Shown piece by piece: positions 56,848 through 64,000 of a stretch of 64,000 nt of DNA. The stretch is from the NCBI RefSeq assembly GCF_012927445.1, contig NZ_JABBPD010000004.1:372001-436000 (forward strand), written 5' to 3'. Position numbers and translations under genes: made by a program. Position 1 is the first letter of the stretch. Each line of letters opens with the position of its first letter. The notes beneath the pieces are model-generated. The model saw nothing but the letters and a program-made list of their open reading frames with translations, had not been told where the DNA came from and made no database searches. The DNA comes from Rhodoferax sp. GTDB lineage: Bacteria > Pseudomonadota > Gammaproteobacteria > Burkholderiales > Burkholderiaceae_C.

Positions 56848-58350
56848 GTGAACACCGAATCCCCCCAGCGCGCTTACCGCGCGCCTTGTCCGGGTTGTGG
56901 CGCGCCGGTTGCTTTTCTTAGTGCGCAGTCCAGCCATGCGGTGTGCGGCTATTGCCAAAGCATGGTGCTGCGCCAGGGGGAAACCTTGTCGCGCATCGGC
57001 AAAATGGCCGAGCTGTTTGACGACCACAGTCCGCTGCAACTCCAGGCCAGCGGCACCTGGAACAACAAAGCGTTCACGCTGGTCGGCCGCCTGCAATACA
57101 AGTACGCCGAGGGCAGCTGGACCGAATGGCACGCCGTGCTGGACGACGGCAGCAGTGCCTATTTGAGTGAAGACAACGGCGCCTATGTCATCAGCACGCC
57201 GTTGACACTCCAGCGCGAACTGCCGCCCGCCGAGCATTTTCGGGTCGGCGCCAGCACGGCCATCAACGGCCAAACATTTAGCGTCGCCACCAACAACCCG
57301 GTAGCATTGATGTCGGCGCAGGGCGAACTGCCGCGCTTGCCGGCGCTGGGTCAGCCCTTTGCCATGGTCGAGCTGCGCAGCCAGACGGCGGGCGAGGTGC
57401 TCAGCATTGACTACAGCACACAGCCGCCCAGTGTGTCGATCGGGCAAGCGGTGCGGCTGGAAGACCTCCAGCTGAGCGGCCTGCGCAGCGAATCGGTCAA
57501 AGATGAAAAAGGGCGCCAGTTCAACTGCCCCCACTGCGGCGCGCCGGTGGCTGCGCTGCTGGCCAGCAGCAAGAGCATCACCTGCGGCTCGTGCAACAGC
57601 CTCATTGATTTGTCGCAAGGGCTGGGCGCCGAACTCCAACACGCGCTGCAGGACGAGCCGCTGGCGCCCCTCATCCCGCTGGGCAGCCAGGGGCCGTTGC
57701 AGGGGGTACTGTGGCAGGTGGTGGGGTTTCAGCACCGCATGGGGACGGACCCGAGCGACCCCGACGAGCAGTTTGGCTGGGAAGAGTATTTGCTCTACAA
57801 CGCCGAGCGCGGCTTTACCTTTTTGGTGGATTCCAGCGAGGGCTGGAGCGTGGTCAAACCCACCACCGGTGCGCCGGTGCTGAGCGACAACGGCCAGAAT
57901 GCCACTTACCTGGGCACCCGCTACCAGCTCAAGGAGCGCTACAACGCCGAGACCTCGTATGTGGCGGGTGAGTTTTACTGGCAGGTTGCGCGCGGACAAA
58001 AAACCTCAAACCGCGACTTTGTCAACGGCAAGAACCTGCTCTCCATGGAGCAATCCGCCAATGAAGTCACCTGGTCGGTGGGCCGCCAGATCGAGAGCGA
58101 TGCCGTTGCCAAGGCTTTCAAACTGGAAGACAAAAAAGACCTGCTCCAGCGCAGTGATGCCGGTCCCGGCAGCGCGGCCCAAGGGGTCAGTTTTCGCGCT
58201 GGGCTCGTGATTTTTTTGGTGCTGATTTTGTTTCTGCTGGTGATCAGCCGCTGTTCGCGCTGTGACCCGGCGACCGAGAACTGCGCGTCGAGCTCGCGCA
58301 GTTCAGGCGGTTCGTTTGGCGGCTTCTCCAGCGGCGGCGGGCACAAATGA
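56848..58350 (+). CDS. DUF4178 protein with two zinc ribbons and a transmembrane helix
   Basis: A 500-aa protein. It opens with a zinc ribbon CPGCGAPVAFLSAQSSHAVC then GYC, followed by a DUF4178-like beta-rich segment (GRLQYKYAEGSWTEWHAVL). A second ribbon at about 227-252 (CPHCGAPVAALLASSKSITC then GSC) precedes a second DUF4178 domain (GFQHRMGTDP... WEEYLLYNAERGFTFLVDS). A single helix near the end (GLVIFLVLILFLLVISRC) and a Ser/Gly tail SGGSFGGFSSGGGHK anchor it to the membrane. The start is GTG 56848. Its role is inferred from neighbours. Confidence 0.85.
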   Translation: MNTESPQRAYRAPCPGCGAPVAFLSAQSSHAVCGYCQSMVLRQGETLSRIGKMAELFDDHSPLQLQASGTWNNKAFTLVGRLQYKYAEGSWTEWHAVLDDGSSAYLSEDNGAYVISTPLTLQRELPPAEHFRVGASTAINGQTFSVATNNPVALMSAQGELPRLPALGQPFAMVELRSQTAGEVLSIDYSTQPPSVSIGQAVRLEDLQLSGLRSESVKDEKGRQFNCPHCGAPVAALLASSKSITCGSCNSLIDLSQGLGAELQHALQDEPLAPLIPLGSQGPLQGVLWQVVGFQHRMGTDPSDPDEQFGWEEYLLYNAERGFTFLVDSSEGWSVVKPTTGAPVLSDNGQNATYLGTRYQLKERYNAETSYVAGEFYWQVARGQKTSNRDFVNGKNLLSMEQSANEVTWSVGRQIESDAVAKAFKLEDKKDLLQRSDAGPGSAAQGVSFRAGLVIFLVLILFLLVISRCSRCDPATENCASSSRSSGGSFGGFSSGGGHK

Positions 58351-58441
58351 CACAGGGCCGATTGAAGAAAAAAAGTAGCTGCCCGCCTTCGCGGGACAGC
58401 GCAATATTGACATTCCGGCAACATTTTTGAAGGAGATCCGC

Positions 58442-58663
58442 ATGGAGATGGAATGGTTGAAATCGGGGGCTTTATTGGGCTCCCTCTTGTTTGCGCTGAT
58501 GGGCGTGATTATTTTTCTGGTGACTTTCATCATCATTGACAAGCTCACGCCCTACAACCTGTGGGAAGAAATTGTCGAGAAGCAAAACCGGGCGCTGGCG
58601 CTGGTGGTGGCGGCCATGTCGCTGGGCATCTGCATCATCGTGGCCGCGGCGATTCACGGGTGA
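58442..58663 (+). CDS. DUF350 (UPF0719) small membrane protein
   Basis: A 73-aa protein with two hydrophobic helices (LLGSLLFALMGVIIFLVTFI; LALVVAAMSLGICIIVAAAI) and LTPYNLWEEIVEKQNRALA between them, the DUF350 pattern. ATG 58442 follows GGAGATCC. Its last codons overlap the next gene as GTGA. DUF350 proteins travel with SPFH, DUF4178 and SpeE-like genes elsewhere; channel activity has been suspected, not shown. Confidence 0.9.
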   Translation: MEMEWLKSGALLGSLLFALMGVIIFLVTFIIIDKLTPYNLWEEIVEKQNRALALVVAAMSLGICIIVAAAIHG

Positions 58664-60216
58664 GCCCGGAAGATCAAACCGGGCCGCGCCCGGTTGAAGT
58701 GGCCCTGCTCGCCTCGGTCTTCATCGTCTCGGCCTGCGGGTTGGTGTATGAGCTGGCCGCCGGGGCGCTGGCGTCGTACCTGCTGGGCGACTCGGTGTTG
58801 CAGTTCTCCACCGTCATCGGCACCTACCTGTTTGCCATGGGGATGGGCTCCTACCTGTCGCGCTTTTTCGAGCGCCAGCTGCCGGCCCATTTTTTACGGA
58901 TAGAACTGCTGGTCGCGCTGATCGGCGGCGCGTTACCCGCGCTGCTTTTTGTCGCCAATGCCTGGTTGCCGGGCTCCTTCCGGTTGCTGCTTTACACGCT
59001 GGTGATGGGCGTGGGCACGCTGGTCGGGCTGGAGATTCCGCTGGTCATGCGCATTCTCAAACGCAACGTGGCGCTCAAAGATCTGGTGTCGCAAGTGCTG
59101 ACCTTTGACTACCTCGGCGCGCTGGCGGTGTCGCTCGCCTTCCCGCTAGTGCTGGTGCCCCAGCTGGGGCTGATCCGCACCGGCTTGCTGTTTGGACTGA
59201 TGAATGCGGCGGTGGCCTTGTGGGCGCTGTGGCTGTTTCGCCATGAGTTGCGCCAGTTCCGGGCGCACGCTTTGGCCTGTGTCGCCACGCTGGGCGTGCT
59301 GGCAGGCGGCATGGCGGCGGCCGATCAGGTCACGAGCTGGGCCGAAGACAAGATGTACCAGGACCATGTGGTGTTTGCCAGCACCTCGCCCTACCAGCGC
59401 ATCGTGGTGACCTACGGCGGCGGTGAAGGCCGGGCCGGTTACCGGCTGTTTTTAAACGGCAATCTGCAGTTTGCCCAGCGCGACGAGTACCGCTACCACG
59501 AGGCGCTGGTGCACCCGGTGATGGCGGCCTATTCGGCCACCGGAGCGGCGCCCAAAAAAGTCGCGGTGCTGGGCGGTGGCGACGGCATGGCGGTGCGAGA
59601 AATCCTCAAGTACCCCGGTGTGGAAAGCGTCACGCTGGTCGAACTGGACCCGGCCATGACCCGCTTGTTCTCCCAGCAGCCGGTGCTGGTGAAGCTCAAC
59701 GGCGGCGCCTTGCAATCGCCCAAAGTCAAGATCATCAACACCGATGCGTTCAGCTGGCTGGAAAACAGCACCGAGATGTTTGACGTGCTCGTGGTGGACT
59801 TTCCCGACCCCACTAATTTCTCCATCGGCAAGCTCTATACCACCGCGTTTTATGCCCTGCTCGACAAGCATCTGGCGGCCAGCGGCTATGCCGTGATCCA
59901 GACCACGTCGCCCCTGGTGGCACGCCAGAGTTTCTGGACCGTGGTGCACACCATCGAGTCGATCGGACTGAGCGCCACCCCCTACCACGCCCATGTGCCC
60001 AGCTTTGGCGAGTGGGGCTACGTGGTCGCCAGCCGGCGCCCGTACCGGCTGCCCACCGCGCTGCCTGACGGCCTGCGCTTTTTGACGCCGCACAGCCTGC
60101 CCGCCTTGTTTGATTTCCCGCTCGACATGGCGCGGCGGCCGACCGAGGTCAACCGCCTGTCGAACCAGGTGCTGGTGACGACCTATGAAGCCGAGTGGGG
60201 CAAGGTGGCGCGTTAA
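58660..60216 (+). CDS. Membrane-fused spermidine synthase-like aminopropyltransferase
   Basis: A 518-aa protein joining about seven N-terminal membrane helices (SACGLVYELAAGALASYLLG; FSTVIGTYLFAMGMGSYLSR) to a C-terminal SpeE fold with the SAM-type motif VLGGGDGMAVREILKYPGVE, VELDPAMTRLFS and VVDFPDPTNFSIGKLYTTAF. The aspartates D..D of spermidine synthase are present, so aminopropyl transfer from decarboxylated SAM is plausible, but the membrane fusion and context suggest a modified substrate. The start is GTG 58660 overlapping the DUF350 stop (GTGA). Confidence 0.92.
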   Translation: MSPEDQTGPRPVEVALLASVFIVSACGLVYELAAGALASYLLGDSVLQFSTVIGTYLFAMGMGSYLSRFFERQLPAHFLRIELLVALIGGALPALLFVANAWLPGSFRLLLYTLVMGVGTLVGLEIPLVMRILKRNVALKDLVSQVLTFDYLGALAVSLAFPLVLVPQLGLIRTGLLFGLMNAAVALWALWLFRHELRQFRAHALACVATLGVLAGGMAAADQVTSWAEDKMYQDHVVFASTSPYQRIVVTYGGGEGRAGYRLFLNGNLQFAQRDEYRYHEALVHPVMAAYSATGAAPKKVAVLGGGDGMAVREILKYPGVESVTLVELDPAMTRLFSQQPVLVKLNGGALQSPKVKIINTDAFSWLENSTEMFDVLVVDFPDPTNFSIGKLYTTAFYALLDKHLAASGYAVIQTTSPLVARQSFWTVVHTIESIGLSATPYHAHVPSFGEWGYVVASRRPYRLPTALPDGLRFLTPHSLPALFDFPLDMARRPTEVNRLSNQVLVTTYEAEWGKVAR

Positions 60217-61814
60217 TGCAGCGGCGCCACTTTCTTGCCAGCGCGGCCCTGCCGCTGATCGGCTGCGCCCAAGCGGACGACATCAGCGGCAGCTTCACCG
60301 GCATCAACCTTGCGCGCGGCCACCTGCTGCGGGACCGCCAATCGTGGCCCGCACCTGCCGTCATGCGCAAAACCGACGTACTGATCCTCGGTGGCGGCGT
60401 CGCCGGACTGGCGGCAGCGCGTGCCTTGCGCCTCCAGGGCAGGCAAGACTTCGCCTTGCTGGAACTGGAAGACGCCGCTGGGGGCAACAGCCGGGGCGGC
60501 ACGGTGAACGGCATTGCCTGTCCCCTGGGCGCCCACTACCTGCCGGTGCCGGGCGATGCGGCTCCCGAGGTGCAGGACTTGCTCGAAGAACTGGGCTTGC
60601 GTCGGCGTGTGTCGGGCCGCTGGGAATATGACGAGCGCCACCTGTGCCACAGCCCGCAAGAGCGCCTGTTCTTTAACGGCGCCTGGCAGGACGGGCTGCT
60701 GCCGGTGCAAGGCGTCAGCCGTGACACGCTGGCGCAATACCAAAAATTTGCGGCCTTGGTGGAACAAGCCCGCAGCGCCGCCCGCTGGACGATTCCAGCA
60801 TCAAAACAGCCTCTAGCCCCCGTTCAGACTGCGCTAATAGCTATTACTTTCATAGCATATTTAAACCAAAACGGTCTCACCGATCCGCATCTGCGCTGGT
60901 ACCTGAACTACTGCTGCCGTGACGATTTTGGCGCCGGCATCGCCACCGTGTCGGCCTGGGCCGGCATTCACTACTTTGCCAGCCGCCACGGCTTTCACCT
61001 CCCAGGCACCGAGTCGGTGGAGCGCGAAGGCGTGCTGACCTGGCCGCAAGGCAACGGCTGGCTCACCGAACGCCTGGCCGCGCCGCTGCAAGAGCGCCTA
61101 CACACCGGACGCGTGGTACTGCGCATCGCCAGCGTCAAGCATGGCGTCGAGGTGGACGCCTTCAACACGACGACGCAAACCGTGGAGCGCTGGCAAGCCC
61201 GGCGCGCCATCGTGGCGCTGCCGATTTTTGTGGCGGCCCGGGTGCTGCAAAACGCGCCCGATTTTCTGCGTCAGGCGGCTGCCCGCACCCACTACGCGCC
61301 CTGGCTGGTGGCCAATATCCACCTCAAAACCCCGCTGCATGACCGCCCCGGCCCCGCGCCGAGTTGGGACAACGTGCTGTACGACGCGCCAGGGTTGGGC
61401 TATGTCGACGCCCTGCACCAAAGCCTGAAGCCGGTGCCAGGCGCCACGGTGCTGACCTACTACCGCGCGCTGGGTGATGTGCCGGGCGGCCCCAACGCGG
61501 GTCGCCGCCAACTGCTTGAAAAGCCCTGGAGTGCCTGGCGCGATGACATCCTGGCCGAACTGGCCGTCGCCCATCCCGATTTGCCGGCCAAGGCCACCCG
61601 CATCGACATCACGCGCTACGGCCATGCCATGGCCATCCCGGTGCCGCGTGATTTAAGTCAAATAGAGCTGCAGCCCCCGTCTATTATGCGCAAGAAGCTA
61701 TTAAATTCAGAGCAAATAAAGCTGACTCACGACAAGCTGACATTTGCCCACAGCGACTGGGCCGGCTACTCGGTCTTTGAAGAAGCCTTCACACTGGGGC
61801 ATCTGGCGGCGTGA
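60216..61814 (+). CDS. FAD-dependent amine-oxidase-like oxidoreductase with Tat/lipoprotein leader
   Basis: A 532-aa flavoprotein. The leader MQRRHFLASAALPLIGC combines a twin-arginine pair with a lipobox (LIGC), so it is probably exported folded and lipid-anchored. The FAD motif DVLILGGGVAGLAAARALRL follows at residue 54 with EDAAGGNSRGGTVNG, as in amine/protoporphyrinogen oxidases. Two dispersed repeats are translated in frame, at residues about 198-217 and 481-498. It overlaps the SpeE-like stop by TAATG. A polyamine-oxidase-like activity would fit its neighbour, but no substrate residue is diagnostic. Confidence 0.88.
   Translation: MQRRHFLASAALPLIGCAQADDISGSFTGINLARGHLLRDRQSWPAPAVMRKTDVLILGGGVAGLAAARALRLQGRQDFALLELEDAAGGNSRGGTVNGIACPLGAHYLPVPGDAAPEVQDLLEELGLRRRVSGRWEYDERHLCHSPQERLFFNGAWQDGLLPVQGVSRDTLAQYQKFAALVEQARSAARWTIPASKQPLAPVQTALIAITFIAYLNQNGLTDPHLRWYLNYCCRDDFGAGIATVSAWAGIHYFASRHGFHLPGTESVEREGVLTWPQGNGWLTERLAAPLQERLHTGRVVLRIASVKHGVEVDAFNTTTQTVERWQARRAIVALPIFVAARVLQNAPDFLRQAAARTHYAPWLVANIHLKTPLHDRPGPAPSWDNVLYDAPGLGYVDALHQSLKPVPGATVLTYYRALGDVPGGPNAGRRQLLEKPWSAWRDDILAELAVAHPDLPAKATRIDITRYGHAMAIPVPRDLSQIELQPPSIMRKKLLNSEQIKLTHDKLTFAHSDWAGYSVFEEAFTLGHLAA
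60809..60861 (+). repeat. Dispersed palindromic repeat, copy 9 (inside the FAD gene)
   Basis: CCTCTAGCCCCCGTTCAGAC then TGCGCTAATAGCTATTACTT and TCATAGCA; translated as PLAPVQTALIAITFIAYL without frameshift. Confidence 0.85.
61661..61712 (+). repeat. Dispersed palindromic repeat, copy 10 (inside the FAD gene)
   Basis: GCTGCAGCCCCCGTCTATTA then TGCGCAAGAAGCTATTAAAT; translated as LQPPSIMRKKLLNS. It retains the GCGCAAGAAGCTAT core exactly. Confidence 0.85.
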
Positions 61815-62205
61815 GGTCGATGCTGAAAATCGGCAGTTCACGGGCATGGCTGACCTGCAGCTGCGAATGGCTTTTTTTCAAGCGGTTGCCGGTATTGGCC
61901 AGCGGCTGCTTCTAGGAAGGTCAATTTCATGACGTTGATTGTCTAGCAGGAGTCGTTCTCGGCAGCACGCCAAGTGCCCTATGCCGGCTGCCGCGGCAGG
62001 ACAGAACTGGCGGTCAACGCTGCCGTGGACGAAGACGAAGTTAGTAATGAACAAAGCGTCCTTCAGGCAACTGCTTGCCATCGTCGACGAGGTGCAGATC
62101 GGCTGCTCTGCGGCAAACACTTGATTTACATGGGAATCATTGAAACGTCACTTGGGGCATTTTGCTACTCTTCGCGACACAGCAAATCTATCTTCGCCTC
62201 ATTTT
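61815..62205. pseudogene. 391-bp region with decayed gene pieces
   Basis: No intact gene. The minus strand can be read as short protein-like pieces in different frames: one ends with the word HLVDDGKQLPEGRFVHY, and an ATG near 61931 gives MKLTFLEAAAGQYRQPLEK before a stop. The latter resembles the start of a larger gene now truncated. This looks like the scar of a replaced gene at the border to an AT-richer region. Confidence 0.3.
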
Positions 62206-63162
62206 CTAATTTTTCGTGATCTTCGGTCCAATGTAAAAAACCCTCAATTTCGAACGAAGTGGTAATGGCCATTGAAAATGAATACGGTACTGAGGTGTCT
62301 TAATCTTTCCATGCCATGAACAAAAAACGTGTTCGCCTTCATGGTTTTGCTGGGGAAAACTCATTTCATCTCGAAAGGCCTTTTTGTTAGTTTCTGATTC
62401 ATCAGTGAACCATGCCTTTGCGCCAGCAAAGTGCTTCGCTATCAGTTCATGATTTCTTGCTGAATGACTTCCGTCCTCATTGAGACAACTCACAAACTCT
62501 TGCAATACGGTTAGAAGCGCAAATACTCGTTCAACAACATAGTTGCTAAAAGGTTCTTTTCGCAACGAATCGACAGACTGGGGCGAAAAAACCAAATTAT
62601 CAAAGCGCCCTTGCGCCTGTTCTAGCATTTGCACCCAGTTTACGGGTGCAGGAACAATCGCGTGCGTGCTTTGGCATAGCGTATTCGTATCCCAGATGTT
62701 GGGGACATGCACTGTACCGAGAGGGGCTTCCGGCAATCCATGTTCAACATCGATAGGCGTGTAATCAAAACCACCTCCAGCGAAGCTGAAGCTTGAAGCA
62801 TGCCGACCGGCGAGTTGACTTCGCGCAGCTTCGCCGATGCCCAAGTCGGTCACGTCGGCTCCGTTGAGTTCAAAATAATCGTCTTGGTTGAACTCACGGA
62901 TGTCTTCCCAGAACGGCCCGTATTTCGTAAGCCACGCGAGTACCAATCGAACCGGTATGTTGCTTGGTTGAGACTTTACTGCCTCGCGGAAATCCATGGT
63001 GGGTGTCACGGGACGGGTGTGAAGTTCTCGCGAACAAAACAATTTCTGCTCAAGTTCGGGTAGCCTCCTGCGCGCTTGCATCAGTGCTTTTAGATCTACC
63101 AAAAAAGCTGTTGCGTCAATGTATTGACCGCTAAGGGATGAATCGTTGACGTACCAAGTCAT
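62206..63162 (-). CDS. Unrecognised protein paired with a DUF3696-type ATPase
   Basis: A 318-aa soluble protein. It starts MTWYVNDSSLSGQYIDATAF; other visible segments are FLVDLKALMQARRRLPELEQ, WLTKYGPFWEDIREF and VFCSWHGKIKTPQYRIHFQW, which could be a small beta domain. I recognise no catalytic motif. The ATG at 63162 follows an AGGAG that overlaps the ATPase stop (TAGGAGATG), so it is translationally coupled to the ATPase. Codon use is visibly more AT-rich than in the core genes. I infer an effector or partner in a two-gene module. Confidence 0.75.
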   Translation of the reverse strand: MTWYVNDSSLSGQYIDATAFLVDLKALMQARRRLPELEQKLFCSRELHTRPVTPTMDFREAVKSQPSNIPVRLVLAWLTKYGPFWEDIREFNQDDYFELNGADVTDLGIGEAARSQLAGRHASSFSFAGGGFDYTPIDVEHGLPEAPLGTVHVPNIWDTNTLCQSTHAIVPAPVNWVQMLEQAQGRFDNLVFSPQSVDSLRKEPFSNYVVERVFALLTVLQEFVSCLNEDGSHSARNHELIAKHFAGAKAWFTDESETNKKAFRDEMSFPQQNHEGEHVFCSWHGKIKTPQYRIHFQWPLPLRSKLRVFYIGPKITKN

Positions 63163-63165
63163 CTC

Positions 63166-64000
63166 CTATTCCCATCCGGCCAGAGCAGCCAAATCACGTT
63201 CAGCTTGGTCAAAGAAACCAAGCGGCCACTCACTGAGGCCTCCGTTGGCATCAATTTTCGGGGACGTTACGTGTGCTGGGTCAGCGGGGAAGCGGGGACG
63301 AGAATTGAAAAAATGAATGGTGATATCTGTTGGCCGTAAATCTCCACGGCTTACCGCTAGGCGTACGCCGTTGAGTACATGATCGCTATGTGTTTCGATA
63401 ATGACCTGTACCCCGGATTTTGCGAGCATTGCGAGAAAGCTCCCCATGAGGGACTGCCCCATTGGATGTAAATGTGCTTCTGGGCTATCGATTACGAGCA
63501 TCTGTCCGGATTTGGCCATGAGCCCCGCAACCAAGATGGGAAAAGCATAGGTCAAGCCATATCCAATATTGGCTGGCCGCCTCCATTCATCCGCACCATG
63601 GTTGCGTAGTTCTAGTCGAACCAATGACGTTCCGCTGATGCGTTGGGCATTGGCTTCGGCACCAGGGAAAAGCGAGGATGCCCACGCATTGAACTGTTTG
63701 CGCAAGCTAGGTGCTGTTTCGTTAGGGTGCCAACGCGAGGGTTCAATATCTTCATCCATGCACTTCTCAAACCACCAAGCCGCATACTCTCCTTGCGACC
63801 CGACATCAGCCCATATGGGTTCAGATGCATCGGGCGCAGGGAAAACTTCGGTCGTTCCGATTCGCAGAGCAGATATGAAAACCATCTCCGCCAAATCGAC
63901 AGGTATCTCATGCAACTTTGGTGGGACATTCAGCGGCAGGAGATTTTCCAAACACTGATCAAGAACTAAATGCTCCCCACTTTCTTGCCCAATGCACCAC
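63166..64000 (-). CDS. AAA ATPase with DUF3696 C-terminus, N-terminal part beyond the window
   Basis: The frame is open to the right edge, so the Walker A region is missing. Visible are an OLD/RecF-like segment EMVFISALRIGTTEVFPAPD, the signature region NIGYGLTYAFPILVAGLMAK, Walker B with its switch MLVIDSPEAHLHPMGQSLMG, the H-loop VIIETHSDHVLNGVRLAV, and the DUF3696 end SPKIDANGGLSEWPLGFFDQ. Such ATPases (OLD-like, SMC-type heads) often work with a neighbouring nuclease or toxin. It is coupled to the downstream unknown gene. Confidence 0.88.
   Translation of the reverse strand, partial: WCIGQESGEHLVLDQCLENLLPLNVPPKLHEIPVDLAEMVFISALRIGTTEVFPAPDASEPIWADVGSQGEYAAWWFEKCMDEDIEPSRWHPNETAPSLRKQFNAWASSLFPGAEANAQRISGTSLVRLELRNHGADEWRRPANIGYGLTYAFPILVAGLMAKSGQMLVIDSPEAHLHPMGQSLMGSFLAMLAKSGVQVIIETHSDHVLNGVRLAVSRGDLRPTDITIHFFNSRPRFPADPAHVTSPKIDANGGLSEWPLGFFDQAERDLAALAGWE

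Overview
The window looks like a chromosomal segment of a betaproteobacterium of the order Burkholderiales, most likely Comamonadaceae and close to Rhodoferax. This is inferred from gene order (rpsP-rimM-trmD-rplS; gntR-sdhCDAB-sdhE-gltA-leuCDB-asd-fimV-truA-trpFBA-accD), from fimV lying between asd and truA, and from a small dispersed palindromic repeat of a kind I associate with that family. No rRNA, tRNA, CRISPR array, insertion sequence or prophage was seen.

Layout. 1-5.7 kb: a partial unknown gene, a hemolysin III family protein, an atypical NRAMP transporter, a small secreted protein and an RGG-tailed DEAD-box helicase. 5.8-17.4 kb: housekeeping genes (orn, M48 protease, pterin dehydratase, rsgA, hisC, a CobD-like protein, a Nudix hydrolase, the ribosomal rpsP operon, a GNAT acetyltransferase, a Pit phosphate transporter with its DUF47 partner). 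17.5-29.2 kb: a TCA-cycle region with acnB, a CitE-like lyase and mdh on one strand and a GntR regulator, sdhCDAB, sdhE and gltA on the other; together these supply aconitase, malate dehydrogenase, succinate dehydrogenase and citrate synthase. 29.3-43.6 kb: amino-acid biosynthesis (leucine, aspartate family, tryptophan), accD, truA, fimV and lysS.

43.6-54.9 kb is a sensory island on the minus strand: three chemoreceptors whose signalling domains are nearly identical in DNA, a CheW adaptor, a degraded remnant joining an Aer-like PAS piece to a CheW C-terminus, a MASE3-like hybrid histidine kinase, an HD-GYP response regulator, and an unusual response regulator with an N-terminal excisionase/MerR-like DNA-binding domain. 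A TTTAATCG(AT) motif lies upstream of both operons, which suggests one regulatory circuit. No CheA, CheY, CheR or CheB is present here.

54.9-61.8 kb holds a SUI1/DUF3820 pair and a five-gene cluster, SPFH - DUF4178 double-zinc-ribbon - DUF350 - membrane-fused spermidine-synthase-like - Tat/lipobox FAD amine-oxidase-like. Its last three genes are translationally overlapped. I infer a membrane-stress/polyamine-type system; it is the best candidate for an under-described system in the window. 61.8-64 kb switches to more AT-rich sequence: a gene remnant, an unrecognised protein, and a DUF3696-type AAA ATPase that runs off the right edge, a pair resembling a defence module.

At least ten copies of one palindromic repeat are scattered through the window, and six or seven of them are translated in frame inside genes. 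A second repeat occurs upstream of leuB, accD and lysS.
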